DNA of 64,000 nucleotides, from positions 1,509,117 to 1,573,116 of the forward strand of contig NZ_LT630004.1 in NCBI RefSeq assembly GCF_900111815.1, given 5' to 3'. Position numbers and translations under genes: made by a program. The notes under the pieces are model-generated. The model did no database searches and was not told where the DNA came from. It saw only the letters and a list, made by a program, of their open reading frames with translations. Origin of the DNA: Bacillus massilinigeriensis (GTDB lineage Bacteria; Bacillota; Bacilli; Bacillales; Cytobacillaceae). Below, one piece after another: positions 9,417 through 17,693 of this stretch. Within the stretch, counting starts at the first letter, position 1; each line of letters starts with the position of its first letter.

Positions 9417-10274
9417 TCATTCTTTATAGAATGTAAGTGTCTCTGCTTGGTCCTTCCCCATCTCGGCTTGATACAAGGTGATTTGTTCCGATTCTCTTTT
9501 AGGCTGATTTTGGTCCGCATTAAAGCTCTCTTTAAGTGAAATAGTATATTCAGCCTGGCCATCTTCGGATAAAACGATTGCTAAAGTCCCGTATTGCTTT
9601 ATTTGTTCCCATGAAAAAATCTGGACCTTGCCATCTCGTTTGACAGTAATTCCATCGGACTTGCTGATTACTTCTGATTGGACTCCCTTCCAAGTACCGT
9701 AGATAGAAGGCCCAACATTATAATATCCTGCACCATCGCCGCGATCTCCGTATGTACCGATGAATTGCTGTATTTTATTATGATTATCTTTGTATGTTAC
9801 TGCAGCAACATCGTCTTCAAGCCAATGTACTTTATAATCTGTACCAATTGGTACAGTAAGTCTTTCTTTTGGCAATGCAAAAAGAAGATAGCTGACTCGG
9901 TAATAAACAGACTCGCCTGTTTCCTTATTATTTTTGATTAGCAGTACGTTTAAATCGGAGGAAAAACTGATTATGTCTTTTACCTTACTGCTTTCCTTGT
10001 AGCCCAGCCAAATATTAGCGAGGGATAAGAATATGATCAGCATGATTCCAGTTCTTTTCGCATTGCGCTTCAATGGAAATAGCAGCAAAAGTCCGACTCC
10101 AATAGAAGAGAAAAAAAGGACGTTGATGATGTAAAACAGACCGCTATAGGCGTATTCCAGCCTGAAAGAATGGTTTAAGAAAAAGTAGCACATCTGCAGG
10201 ATGAAAAGTAAAACCCCTATAAGAAAAAAAGCGTAACCAAGATACTTTCGTACATTACTTGTTAGCACTATCAT
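9417..10274 (-). CDS. membrane protein of unknown function
   Basis: A 285-aa protein with about three N-terminal transmembrane helices (around residues 12-32, 42-65 and 73-92) followed by an extracellular or cytoplasmic domain of about 190 aa rich in beta-type segments. The ATG at 10274 has a good SD (AGGAGG, 9 nt). It overlaps the end of the upstream Asp-box gene by 20 bp, so the two are probably translated together. I do not recognise the C-terminal domain. Partnering with the Asp-box protein at the membrane surface is an inference from overlap alone. Confidence 0.7.
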   Translation of the reverse strand: MIVLTSNVRKYLGYAFFLIGVLLFILQMCYFFLNHSFRLEYAYSGLFYIINVLFFSSIGVGLLLLFPLKRNAKRTGIMLIIFLSLANIWLGYKESSKVKDIISFSSDLNVLLIKNNKETGESVYYRVSYLLFALPKERLTVPIGTDYKVHWLEDDVAAVTYKDNHNKIQQFIGTYGDRGDGAGYYNVGPSIYGTWKGVQSEVISKSDGITVKRDGKVQIFSWEQIKQYGTLAIVLSEDGQAEYTISLKESFNADQNQPKRESEQITLYQAEMGKDQAETLTFYKE

Positions 10275-11160
10275 CCACGTACACCTCCTCTTTAAACTCC
10301 CATGTTAAACCGTTATCTTTAGAGATAAACTTCCCCTTTACTTTCGCTCCTTTATAATCACCGTTTTGTCCCTGATTAACAAGCATGGAAAGATGACCTT
10401 TTTCTTTTATAGGCATTTCAGCAATGACAAAGATACCAAGATATTCTTGTGGAATATTGATTTGCGATTTACTCCAAGACTTTCCTCCATCCTTGGTAAT
10501 AAAGAGTTCAGGGTCTGTTGGATTGAGGATCCCATAAGAGAGAAATCCCGTAATTTCATCAATAAATGCACCATCATAAATTAACCTTTCGCTTGGGGAA
10601 GGGCTCGTTTCAGTCCAAGTCTCCCCTCCATCTTGGGTTAAGAACACACTTGTCATTTCAGAAGACATCGTCCTGTCACGAGTGAGGATAACATAGCCAA
10701 AATCCTTATCTAAAAAAGCGACTTTGCGAAAACGTAAGACAGGATATTGTTCCGTAGGATACTCGGGGATAATAATCTGGCGTTTCCACTCTTTTCCTGC
10801 ATCCTTTGAAATGAAAAGGTACACCCCTCTGTCACCATATAAAAATGCCGTAAGCGTATTTGATAAAAAATAGCTATTCTGTATGAGTTCGTCTTTGTCA
10901 CCGTTATACTCCCCATCAAAAAGGCTTTCCTTGTCAACCGGAACAGTAATCCATTCTTTCCCTTTATTGAAAGTGATGCTCAGTGTATTGTTTGTCAATG
11001 AATAATCAGTCGTCTCATCAGCATACCTATTCTCTTGTTGTTTATATGGAGGATGGTATGGCTTCATCCTTCCGTTGGAAGAGTGCTTAAAATAATAGTA
11101 ACTACCAAATATCATAATGAGGAACATGAATGAACTCACGAAAAGCATATATTTTTTCAA
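10255..11160 (-). CDS. membrane-anchored Asp-box (BNR-type) propeller protein
   Basis: A 301-aa protein with an N-terminal membrane anchor (KKYMLFVSSFMFLIMIFGSY) and at least four Asp-box motifs of the S/T-x-D-x-G-x-x-W type: ISKDAGKEW, LTQDGGETW, ITKDGGKSW and ISKDNGLTW. Such spaced motifs mark BNR/sialidase-type beta-propellers. No sialidase catalytic arginine triad was identified, so an enzyme function is not claimed. The TTG at 11160 is chosen because AGGGG lies 8 nt upstream; longer in-frame extension to 11328 has no SD and an unlikely sequence. It overlaps the downstream membrane protein gene by 20 bp. Confidence 0.72.
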   Translation of the reverse strand: MKKYMLFVSSFMFLIMIFGSYYYFKHSSNGRMKPYHPPYKQQENRYADETTDYSLTNNTLSITFNKGKEWITVPVDKESLFDGEYNGDKDELIQNSYFLSNTLTAFLYGDRGVYLFISKDAGKEWKRQIIIPEYPTEQYPVLRFRKVAFLDKDFGYVILTRDRTMSSEMTSVFLTQDGGETWTETSPSPSERLIYDGAFIDEITGFLSYGILNPTDPELFITKDGGKSWSKSQINIPQEYLGIFVIAEMPIKEKGHLSMLVNQGQNGDYKGAKVKGKFISKDNGLTWEFKEEVYVDDSANK

Positions 11161-11435
11161 TTTAAGGACCCCTAAAAGGTTAATTTGTGTTTTAATCGTT
11201 ACTGCTATTAGATTCCCTACTAATTTACCATTTTTATTATAATAAAGAAAACAAATTTCCAAAAAGAAGGCCTTGCTAGGAAAAACGTCCAAAATAAGGG
11301 AAATGGGAAGATGATGTAACACTAGCAATCTTAATCCAATGGACTAATTCGCCACCTGCTATCTAAAAAGCTTTGTTATATGAATCAACGTTAGCAAACC
11401 AATAACAATGGAATTCGTGAAAATATAATATATAG

Positions 11436-11461
11436 TAAAAGACGCAAAAAGCGCCTTTTTT
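11436..11461 (-). terminator. terminator of the cobalamin operon
   Basis: On the minus strand GGCGC-TTTTT-GCGTC followed by TTTTAC forms a short hairpin 10 bp after the last gene of the operon. It also reads as a hairpin with a T6 run on the plus strand, so it may work in both directions. Confidence 0.6.
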
Positions 11462-11470
11462 CCTGTTGCT

Positions 11471-12088
11471 TCACTCAAAAGCATGAGCCATGCAACCTTC
11501 GAGCACAAGCTCCCTTTTGCCTTTATCCAGTTCCATGATGGTTAGTGATGTTCCATGAATAAACGGAGGATCCCAGATTCGATCTACCGGTAAATTGCGG
11601 CAAAGGAGATATAGCGTTTTGATTACGATACCATGAGTGATAATAAGAACATTCCCCGTATAGCTCGAATGTGAAAGCTCATTCAAAAAAGCATCCAGCC
11701 TTGCCATCACATCTAGAAAGCTTTCTCCAGAACCTCCGTCATAAAGTTCCGGCTGGTTATAATAATGATGGTGAAACGATGGATAGCACTCTCTGACTTC
11801 TTCATCCGTCATACCCTGCCAGTCTCTCAAGTCTATTTCCATCAGGCGTTCATCTGTTGTAAAAGGCAGATCTCTCCCTTCAGCAATAATCGCTGCACTT
11901 TCCAACGTCCTTTCGCTAGGTGAAGAAAAAGCTTTTTCAAAATGAACCTCTTTCAATCGTTCCCTTAACGCAGCAGCGTCAGAGCGACCCTTTTCTGTCA
12001 AAGGAGAATCCAATCTCCCTTGTGAGCGTTTTTCAGTATTCCATACAGTTTCCCCATGTCTGACAAAATAACAATGCACCACTTTCAC
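11471..12088 (-). CDS. histidine phosphatase (phosphoglycerate mutase-like)
   Basis: A 205-aa member of the histidine phosphatase superfamily with the phosphorylated-His motif VRHGETVWN (residues 9-17) and the second catalytic His in LIITHG (near 152). It is the last gene of the cobalamin operon and starts at the stop of cblS (4-bp overlap), so a role in removing the phosphate of alpha-ribazole phosphate or adenosylcobalamin phosphate is plausible. A second family member, the better CobC candidate, lies in the same operon, so this one may instead be a general phosphatase. The sequence alone does not separate these. Confidence 0.8.
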   Translation of the reverse strand: MKVVHCYFVRHGETVWNTEKRSQGRLDSPLTEKGRSDAAALRERLKEVHFEKAFSSPSERTLESAAIIAEGRDLPFTTDERLMEIDLRDWQGMTDEEVRECYPSFHHHYYNQPELYDGGSGESFLDVMARLDAFLNELSHSSYTGNVLIITHGIVIKTLYLLCRNLPVDRIWDPPFIHGTSLTIMELDKGKRELVLEGCMAHAFE

Positions 12089-12801
12089 CCCTTCACTGAA
12101 ACACTATGAAAGAATGTTCCAGCCATTTTTTTCATCTCTTCCTCTAAATCTTGATGATAGACTGCCAAAAAGCAAGTTGAAGGACCCGCAGACTGGTGAA
12201 GATTGTGCTCACAGCTGACTTCAGACTCGTGAAAGTTCCTGTTCGAAAACAAGCTATTGAGCTCCGATAATATTCCCTTTGAACCAACAGGAAGGGTGAC
12301 AACCCCCTTCAACGATGTGATTTTTTTAAACAAATACAGCGGGACTACCTCTTCCTTTCGCTCTGTTACCTTCTCTCCAACAAGGGGAGTCCCAATGACA
12401 GCGATCCTTAAATCTTTGTCGTATTCTATATCTGCCGAATCATTTGCTGTCATTTCTCCTAGAACATTAATAGAGAGTGCGGATTGATATAGTGAAAAAT
12501 TACTTTCACTACTTCCTGTTATTCTTACATTTTTCATTTTAAGTTCATTCAGTCCTTTATTCACCCCTTGGCATACTGCCTCCCATGCTGTTTCGCCACA
12601 GAAATTATGAAGCGTAACTGCAAATGGTATCCCTCCAGCAGCGATGACTTCCATAGCCGCTACTCTTAATGAATAATAACCGAGAACCTCGTATGGAACT
12701 CTCACTTCATCATTCGGTTTTAATCCAATACCTCCACTGTTGTCACTGCCGATCACAATGCTGTTACCTTCGTTAAACGGAACAATCAGTACATCTCTCA
12801 T
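12085..12801 (-). CDS. cblS: alpha-ribazole kinase CblS
   Basis: A 238-aa protein with PurM/ThiL (AIR synthase)-like features: an acidic/glycine-rich start (IVIGSDNSGGIGLKPNDEV), an LRVAAMEVIAAGGIPFAVTLHNF block near residue 45 and ITGSSESNF near 95. Known CblS proteins of Listeria and Geobacillus phosphorylate alpha-ribazole so that lower-ligand salvage can bypass CobT. The assignment rests on these features and on direct coupling to the ECF transporter gene cblT, whose end it overlaps by 29 bp. It is about the expected length. It would supply alpha-ribazole phosphate to CobS. Confidence 0.8.
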   Translation of the reverse strand: MRDVLIVPFNEGNSIVIGSDNSGGIGLKPNDEVRVPYEVLGYYSLRVAAMEVIAAGGIPFAVTLHNFCGETAWEAVCQGVNKGLNELKMKNVRITGSSESNFSLYQSALSINVLGEMTANDSADIEYDKDLRIAVIGTPLVGEKVTERKEEVVPLYLFKKITSLKGVVTLPVGSKGILSELNSLFSNRNFHESEVSCEHNLHQSAGPSTCFLAVYHQDLEEEMKKMAGTFFHSVSVKG

Positions 12802-13291
12802 CGCCTGCTCCTTTCTTCGAAGCCAGTACTCTCGATAGCCTTGGAATAATAACTAGCGCGAATACAGTGTTCAGCAATGATGCGATGAAAAGATAAGGGA
12901 CAAGCCCTTTATACATATTCGTTCCTAACAGAAAATAAAAAGGGAAAGGTGCCACAATGGAATTCCCTAAAAGAAATACGGTCCCGGCGAACCAATGTCT
13001 TCCTTTCCGATACAGAAACGAAAAAAGAGCACAGAGAAGCGCCATTTCGAGTGCAATTAAGTAATGAAAAGGTCCCATTACCATCCCTCCGGAAAGAGCC
13101 GATAAAAGGTGGCCAATTCCTCCAACAGCCGTTCCTGCCAGTGGGCCGAGAATAGCGGCTGCGAGAAGTGCCGGAAAAGAATCAAGTGCAATACTACCAA
13201 CAGGTGAAGGAACCTTAATGAATCCCCCAATTACAGAAAGTGCGGAAAACAAGGAAATAAGGATTAATCGCCTAAGATTCTTGTTTGTCAT
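12773..13291 (-). CDS. cblT: alpha-ribazole transporter CblT (ECF S component)
   Basis: A 172-aa integral membrane protein with about five to six hydrophobic segments and the look of an ECF-type substrate-binding (S) subunit: VIGGFIKVPSPVGSIALDSFPALLAAAILGP and GPFHYLIALEMALL. In Listeria the CblT-CblS pair imports and phosphorylates alpha-ribazole. The gene overlaps pduO upstream and cblS downstream, consistent with that pairing. The energising ECF module (EcfA/EcfT) is not in this window and would be shared from elsewhere. Substrate assignment is by context. Confidence 0.82.
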   Translation of the reverse strand: MTNKNLRRLILISLFSALSVIGGFIKVPSPVGSIALDSFPALLAAAILGPLAGTAVGGIGHLLSALSGGMVMGPFHYLIALEMALLCALFSFLYRKGRHWFAGTVFLLGNSIVAPFPFYFLLGTNMYKGLVPYLFIASLLNTVFALVIIPRLSRVLASKKGAGDERCTDCSV

Positions 13292-13865
13292 CTTTCCTCT
13301 TCCCTCCTCTGAATACTTTGCCGCTTCTGCAATATTCTACATCCTTCACATGCATCCTGAAGTTAATGACTCTTGCCAAAGCAAAAAAGTAATCTGATAG
13401 ACGATTAAGAAAATGCAAGGAAGTAAGAGGCATATCAGCGTCTTCTTTCATCAAGGATACAACAAGCCTTTCCGCTCTCCTTGTTACCGTTCTGGCAAGA
13501 TGAATGGAAGCAGCTGCTGGCGTACCGCCTGGAAGGATAAACCGTTCCAATTCGGGAGCTTCTTCTATCAATGTATCAATTCTAGCTTCCAGTGCAGTCA
13601 CAGCTTCTTTCCCTAGTTTAAGCGGTCTGCTTTTCGAAACATTGGCTAAGTCCCCGCCACAGTCAAAAAGCTCGTGCTGAATCTTTTCTAAATCCTTTAG
13701 GATATCGGGAAACAACTCAGGATTTAGCTGAGAAAGCGCTTGACCGACAAAACAGTTTACTTCATCTACCGTTCCATAGGCTTCTACTCTAATATTATCC
13801 TTATCAACACGTCCCCCAATGATGCTCGTTTTCCCTGTATCTCCTGTTCTTGTATATAATCTCAT
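13272..13865 (-). CDS. pduO: ATP:cob(I)alamin adenosyltransferase, PduO type
   Basis: A 197-aa enzyme that transfers the adenosyl group of ATP to cob(I)alamin or cob(I)inamide, a required step before nucleotide loop assembly. The N-terminal ATP-binding motif TRTGDTGKTSIIGG and the C-terminal arginine cluster RTVTRRAERLV are both present, as is the central helix bundle. The ATG at 13865 has AGGAGG 7 nt upstream; the in-frame ATG at 13871 sits 1 nt from the SD and is rejected. It overlaps cblT by 20 bp. Confidence 0.93.
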   Translation of the reverse strand: MRLYTRTGDTGKTSIIGGRVDKDNIRVEAYGTVDEVNCFVGQALSQLNPELFPDILKDLEKIQHELFDCGGDLANVSKSRPLKLGKEAVTALEARIDTLIEEAPELERFILPGGTPAAASIHLARTVTRRAERLVVSLMKEDADMPLTSLHFLNRLSDYFFALARVINFRMHVKDVEYCRSGKVFRGGKRKDDKQES

Positions 13866-13876
13866 GATCATACCTC

Positions 13877-14311
13877 CTATTTAATCCTCTTGTTTAACCC
13901 GTACATAATGAGGTCCGTTCTCTCAGATTTCGCAACTGTTTCCTGATATACCCACCCTGCTGCGTCGCGCCAGTTTCTATCCTCTTTGGATGCAGGGACA
14001 ATTCCTTTTGTTATATCGCTTGCAATGACTACTGCTTTTCTATTGTGATTACTTTTTTCCCACTCTAGTAGGGAGTGTAGATAGTTCTTCCATCGCTCTC
14101 TTGCATGATGCGGGTTAACCATGCTCCATTTTCTAAGCCATAACTCTATCCCAACTAATACAATAGCATCATGATTCAAAAAACCAGTCGAATCTAGTAA
14201 TTTCTCTCCCTTATAGGCAGATACCCAGATACAATTTTCCTCTGTAAATTGATAAAAGGATTTCACCCATTGTCCTTTGCCGTTGAAACAGCCTCCTGTA
14301 ACAAAATGCAT
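13877..14311 (-). CDS. CobU-like adenosylcobinamide kinase/guanylyltransferase-related protein
   Basis: A 144-aa, short relative of CobU. The N-terminus MHFVTGGCFNGKGQWV resembles a P-loop but the classic GxxxxGKS serine is replaced by Gly-Gln. The C-terminus GIVPASKEDRNWRDAAGWVYQ...LIMYGLNKRIK matches the end of CobU proteins. The middle is shorter than in CobU (about 180-190 aa), and the region that carries the guanylylated histidine is not evident. A complete CobU is encoded 3 kb upstream in the same operon, so this is a divergent paralogue of uncertain activity, possibly regulatory or carrying only one half-reaction. SD GAGGGGTGA is good. Confidence 0.75.
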   Translation of the reverse strand: MHFVTGGCFNGKGQWVKSFYQFTEENCIWVSAYKGEKLLDSTGFLNHDAIVLVGIELWLRKWSMVNPHHARERWKNYLHSLLEWEKSNHNRKAVVIASDITKGIVPASKEDRNWRDAAGWVYQETVAKSERTDLIMYGLNKRIK

Positions 14312-14871
14312 CTTTCACCCCTCCTTAGCGCCGACCTGTTCCAAACCAATTCATACCCTTTGCCGTAAGGAATTAGCCAGTCCCAAAAATCCTTGCTCTC
14401 AGATGCATACTTAGAAAGCAGATAACGGATAACGCCCCCATGAGTAACAATGGCTGCGGAGCTTTTTTCTTCCTCTAAAATTCGCTCGATAGAATCACGC
14501 CAAGCGTTTTCGATTCTTGAAGTGAAGTCTTGAAAAGATTCACCGCCTGGTGGCTGATTTGAGTATGGGTTCGCAACCCAACTGCGATATTCCTGGAAGG
14601 ATTTCAGTTCTTCATAAGTTTTGCATTCCCAATCTCCAAAGCTAAGCTCTCTGTATCCGCGACATTTTATCTTTCTTTGTTCTGGGAAGAGTTTTTCAGC
14701 TGTTTTCATACATCTTCCGAGATCGCTAGTGAAAATAAGATCGTATTCTTTTCCACAAAGGGACCATTCTGTGTCTATAAGCTGCGAATCCGTCCAACCA
14801 AGATAGGCTTGTCTCTTATTTGCTTCAGTCATCCCGTGACGGAATAATGCAATAACCACAGTGTCATCCAT
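14263..14871 (-). CDS. cobC: alpha-ribazole phosphatase family protein CobC
   Basis: A 202-aa histidine phosphatase with FRHGMTEAN (residues 10-18) and IVTHGGVIRY (near 142). In the cobalamin pathway CobC removes the 5' phosphate of alpha-ribazole phosphate or of adenosylcobalamin phosphate. It overlaps cobS by 43 bp and the CobU-like gene by 49 bp, so the unit is tightly coupled. This is the more likely CobC of the two histidine phosphatases in the operon because it is embedded between cobS and the cobU-like gene. Confidence 0.82.
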   Translation of the reverse strand: MDDTVVIALFRHGMTEANKRQAYLGWTDSQLIDTEWSLCGKEYDLIFTSDLGRCMKTAEKLFPEQRKIKCRGYRELSFGDWECKTYEELKSFQEYRSWVANPYSNQPPGGESFQDFTSRIENAWRDSIERILEEEKSSAAIVTHGGVIRYLLSKYASESKDFWDWLIPYGKGYELVWNRSALRRGERCILLQEAVSTAKDNG

Positions 14872-15614
14872 AAGATCAATTCGCTCCCCTCTACTGTCGC
14901 TCCAAGAACGTCACCTGTAATACCACCGAACCATTTCTTTACTTTCCTGTTTAAAAACAGAATCATTGCCAAACTTATGATAATAAAAGCGAGTGCTCCT
15001 GCCAAAAGATCCTGTGATAACATCAGGAAAGCAAAAAGTACTGCATAAAACGTATATATAACGAAAGTGTCATTTCCTGATGCTTTTTTAAACATCTCTC
15101 CAAGTCCGTCTTTTTTGGCAGAAGGAACCGTAATCATCAGCACCCCCATTACCATGCGGCTGCAAAGAGGGATAAATGCAATCAATATATAACTCTCTGG
15201 ACGTATCATTGTAACGATTTCATAAATAAATAAAAACTTCGCTGCAAGGAGCACAATTACGGATAATACGCCAAATGCACCTGTACGTGGATCTTTCATG
15301 ATTTCAAGCCGCTTTTCCCGATCACGGTAGGAGAAGAAAGCATCGCTGCAATCAATCCAGCCATCTAAGTGAATTCCTCCTGTCAGCAAAATCCACAACA
15401 GCCAAACAATAAAAGAAACAGCCAAGGATGATAAGAAACTATAAGATATCAGCGAATAGAGAAGACCGGAGAAAATCCCGCCAAGCAATAGACCAACAAT
15501 CGGAAATAACTTCATTGCTTTATTTAAGGTAACACGATCCATCGGCAGCTCGAACGGAACAGGAATGCTTGTGAAAAATTGAATCCCAACGAGAAACCCT
15601 TTAAGCATCTTCAC
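14829..15614 (-). CDS. cobS: adenosylcobinamide-GDP ribazoletransferase (cobalamin synthase)
   Basis: A 261-aa membrane enzyme that joins adenosylcobinamide-GDP to alpha-ribazole (phosphate). The family signature GGIHLDGWIDCSDAFFSY is present near residue 80, along with FGVLSVIVLLAAKFL and several hydrophobic segments. The start is a GTG at 15614 with GGAG 8 nt upstream. It overlaps cobQ by 14 bp. Confidence 0.95.
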   Translation of the reverse strand: MKMLKGFLVGIQFFTSIPVPFELPMDRVTLNKAMKLFPIVGLLLGGIFSGLLYSLISYSFLSSLAVSFIVWLLWILLTGGIHLDGWIDCSDAFFSYRDREKRLEIMKDPRTGAFGVLSVIVLLAAKFLFIYEIVTMIRPESYILIAFIPLCSRMVMGVLMITVPSAKKDGLGEMFKKASGNDTFVIYTFYAVLFAFLMLSQDLLAGALAFIIISLAMILFLNRKVKKWFGGITGDVLGATVEGSELILWMTLWLLHYSVTG

Positions 15615-17115
15615 ATCTGTAACTCCAATGCTCGATAATGCCTTTCAATCTTTCCCAATCCAAGTGTTCTTTCATACCTGCAGCCAAATCATTGTACCGC
15701 TGTTCTTTTTGTTCATTCCAAGGCTCCATTTGCTTTTCTTGTAGCCCTTTGTTTACTCGCAGGATATTCAGCCATGCTGTGCGCCATTGATCATTATGGA
15801 AAAGGTGGTGAAGATATGTGCCAATCACCCTGCCCCCATCACAGCAATAGCCTTCTTCCTTGCCGGATAGGATTAAAAATGGCGAGGAGTCTCCTTCACT
15901 GTATACTGTTTCTCCAAGGTGGATTTCATAACCATCCATAGCAATGTTTCCAAAACCGGCGGCATTATGAAGGTATCCCGTTGCACGCACCGTTTTCTTT
16001 TCCTTTGAGAAAGTAGTTTGGCAAGGTATGATTCCAAGTCCTTCTAAGATGGCGCCCGGTGTTCCAGTATCTGTACCGTCTGGATCCTTCAGCAACGTTC
16101 CTAGCATTTGATAGCCCCCGCAAATGCCTGTAATAAAGCCGCTCCGCTCATGAAATTTCTTCAACCAATCGCTAATCCCCGAATCATTTAAGAATATTAA
16201 ATCGTTTAATGTGCTTTTCGTGCCAGGAAGGATGACAGCATCTGGTTCTCCCATTTCCTCTAATTTGCTTACCCAGCGGATAGAGACATCACTTTCTTGA
16301 TAAAACGGTTCAAAGTCTGTGTAATTTGATATGTATGGAGGCTTGATAATGACGATTTCTATATGGTCACCATTGCTATTTTCCTTTGCAGGAGGAATGG
16401 AAAGGGAATCCTCCCCGTCAATTCCGTGTCCTTCCATGTAAGGCAATACGCCCAGCACCGGAATTCCTGTATTCTCTTCCAGCCAGTTGATGCCATCTTC
16501 GAAAAGAGACAGATCACCACGAAATTTGTTAATAATTAATCCTCTAACTCTTGATCGTTCCGTCTCTTCCAGCAGGGAAAGGGTACCGACGATACTTGCG
16601 AAAACCCCGCCTCGGTCGATATCTGCGACGAGAATGACAGGGACATCAGCCATTTCCGCTACCTTCATATTGACCAATTCACGGTCTTTTAAATTAATTT
16701 CTACAGGGCTTCCCGCACCTTCCATGACAATAACGTCATATTCCTCTGTAAGCCTTGCCAGTGCTTTCCCTATTACATCGATTCCCTTTTTATAAAAAGA
16801 ATGGCGGTAACCTCTTCCAGAAAGCGTCTGAATTGCTTTTCCTAGAAAAACTACTTCAGACTGGCTATCAGACCGAGGCTTTAATAGAATGGGATTCATC
16901 CAAACTGTCGCTTCCGTTCTTGCTGCCTCTGCTTGGATTCCTTGTGCACGGCCAATCTCTTTCCCATCGACTGTCACATAGGAATTATTGGACATGTTCT
17001 GTGACTTAAATGGCGCTACTCGCACACCTTCATTAGATAAAGCCCGGCAAATCGCAGTAGCAATCAGGCTTTTCCCTACATCAGATCCTGTTCCAACAAT
17101 CATAATCCCTTTCAT
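15601..17115 (-). CDS. cobQ: cobyric acid synthase (glutamine-hydrolysing)
   Basis: A 504-aa ATP-dependent amidase (CobQ/CbiP) that amidates four side chains of adenosylcobyrinic acid a,c-diamide. The N-terminal dethiobiotin-synthetase-like domain has GTGSDVGKSL (residues 7-16) and EGAGSPVEINL; the C-terminal type I glutaminase domain has the nucleophile in GICGGYQMLG (near 333) and the His in IGTYLHHLFH (near 445). No earlier corrin-ring genes are in the window, so in this operon it would act on scavenged incomplete corrinoids or on cobyric acid made by CbiZ. It overlaps cobU by 4 bp. Confidence 0.95.
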   Translation of the reverse strand: MKGIMIVGTGSDVGKSLIATAICRALSNEGVRVAPFKSQNMSNNSYVTVDGKEIGRAQGIQAEAARTEATVWMNPILLKPRSDSQSEVVFLGKAIQTLSGRGYRHSFYKKGIDVIGKALARLTEEYDVIVMEGAGSPVEINLKDRELVNMKVAEMADVPVILVADIDRGGVFASIVGTLSLLEETERSRVRGLIINKFRGDLSLFEDGINWLEENTGIPVLGVLPYMEGHGIDGEDSLSIPPAKENSNGDHIEIVIIKPPYISNYTDFEPFYQESDVSIRWVSKLEEMGEPDAVILPGTKSTLNDLIFLNDSGISDWLKKFHERSGFITGICGGYQMLGTLLKDPDGTDTGTPGAILEGLGIIPCQTTFSKEKKTVRATGYLHNAAGFGNIAMDGYEIHLGETVYSEGDSSPFLILSGKEEGYCCDGGRVIGTYLHHLFHNDQWRTAWLNILRVNKGLQEKQMEPWNEQKEQRYNDLAAGMKEHLDWERLKGIIEHWSYRCEDA

Positions 17116-17693
17116 TCCACTTCTTCTCCTTTCAGAAATAGCGGCATGCCAAATTCCACAAAATAAACTTGTTGAGCAATCCGCGCTAACTGTTGATGCA
17201 AACTACCAAGTGTTCTTGTATATTGAAGGACAAGGCGATTATCCAAAACCGGCTCATGAAAAATGTCATTGCTTACGATGACAAGCCCACCAACCTTGCT
17301 GGACAGATTTTTAATACTATTTGCTACCCTGGCTATCAGTTCCTTTTGAAATTCAGCGTCATCCCAATTCTTCTCTTGTTGAAAAAACGCTTCATTGACA
17401 AGCGTAGTGAGGCAATCAAGCAGGACAATATCCTTTTCCGTAAATGAGTATTGTAGTCGGTCAAGCCGATACTCTTCCCACGTTCTCCAATGAAATCCGC
17501 TTTTTCTTCTGGTTTCCTGGTGGTGCTCTATCCTCCGCTCCATCTCCAGGTCGGTTCGTTTTCCTGGTGCGATATAATGTAGTCTGCTTTCTTCCAACTG
17601 TAATGCGTGCCTTGTTGCAATTTTTTCAGCAAAGGAACTTTTTCCGCTCCTTACTCCACCTGTAACTAGAATCAAATTGTTCGATTCCACCAT
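17112..17693 (-). CDS. cobU: adenosylcobinamide kinase / adenosylcobinamide-phosphate guanylyltransferase
   Basis: A 193-aa enzyme that phosphorylates adenosylcobinamide and then adds GMP to give adenosylcobinamide-GDP, the substrate of CobS. The P-loop is GGVRSGKSSFAE (residues 12-23), followed by HHQETRRK carrying the candidate guanylylated His (near 58), LLDCLTTLV (Walker B-like) and VSNDIF. It overlaps cobD by 22 bp. This is the complete CobU; a shorter divergent paralogue is encoded downstream. Confidence 0.93.
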   Translation of the reverse strand: MVESNNLILVTGGVRSGKSSFAEKIATRHALQLEESRLHYIAPGKRTDLEMERRIEHHQETRRKSGFHWRTWEEYRLDRLQYSFTEKDIVLLDCLTTLVNEAFFQQEKNWDDAEFQKELIARVANSIKNLSSKVGGLVIVSNDIFHEPVLDNRLVLQYTRTLGSLHQQLARIAQQVYFVEFGMPLFLKGEEVE

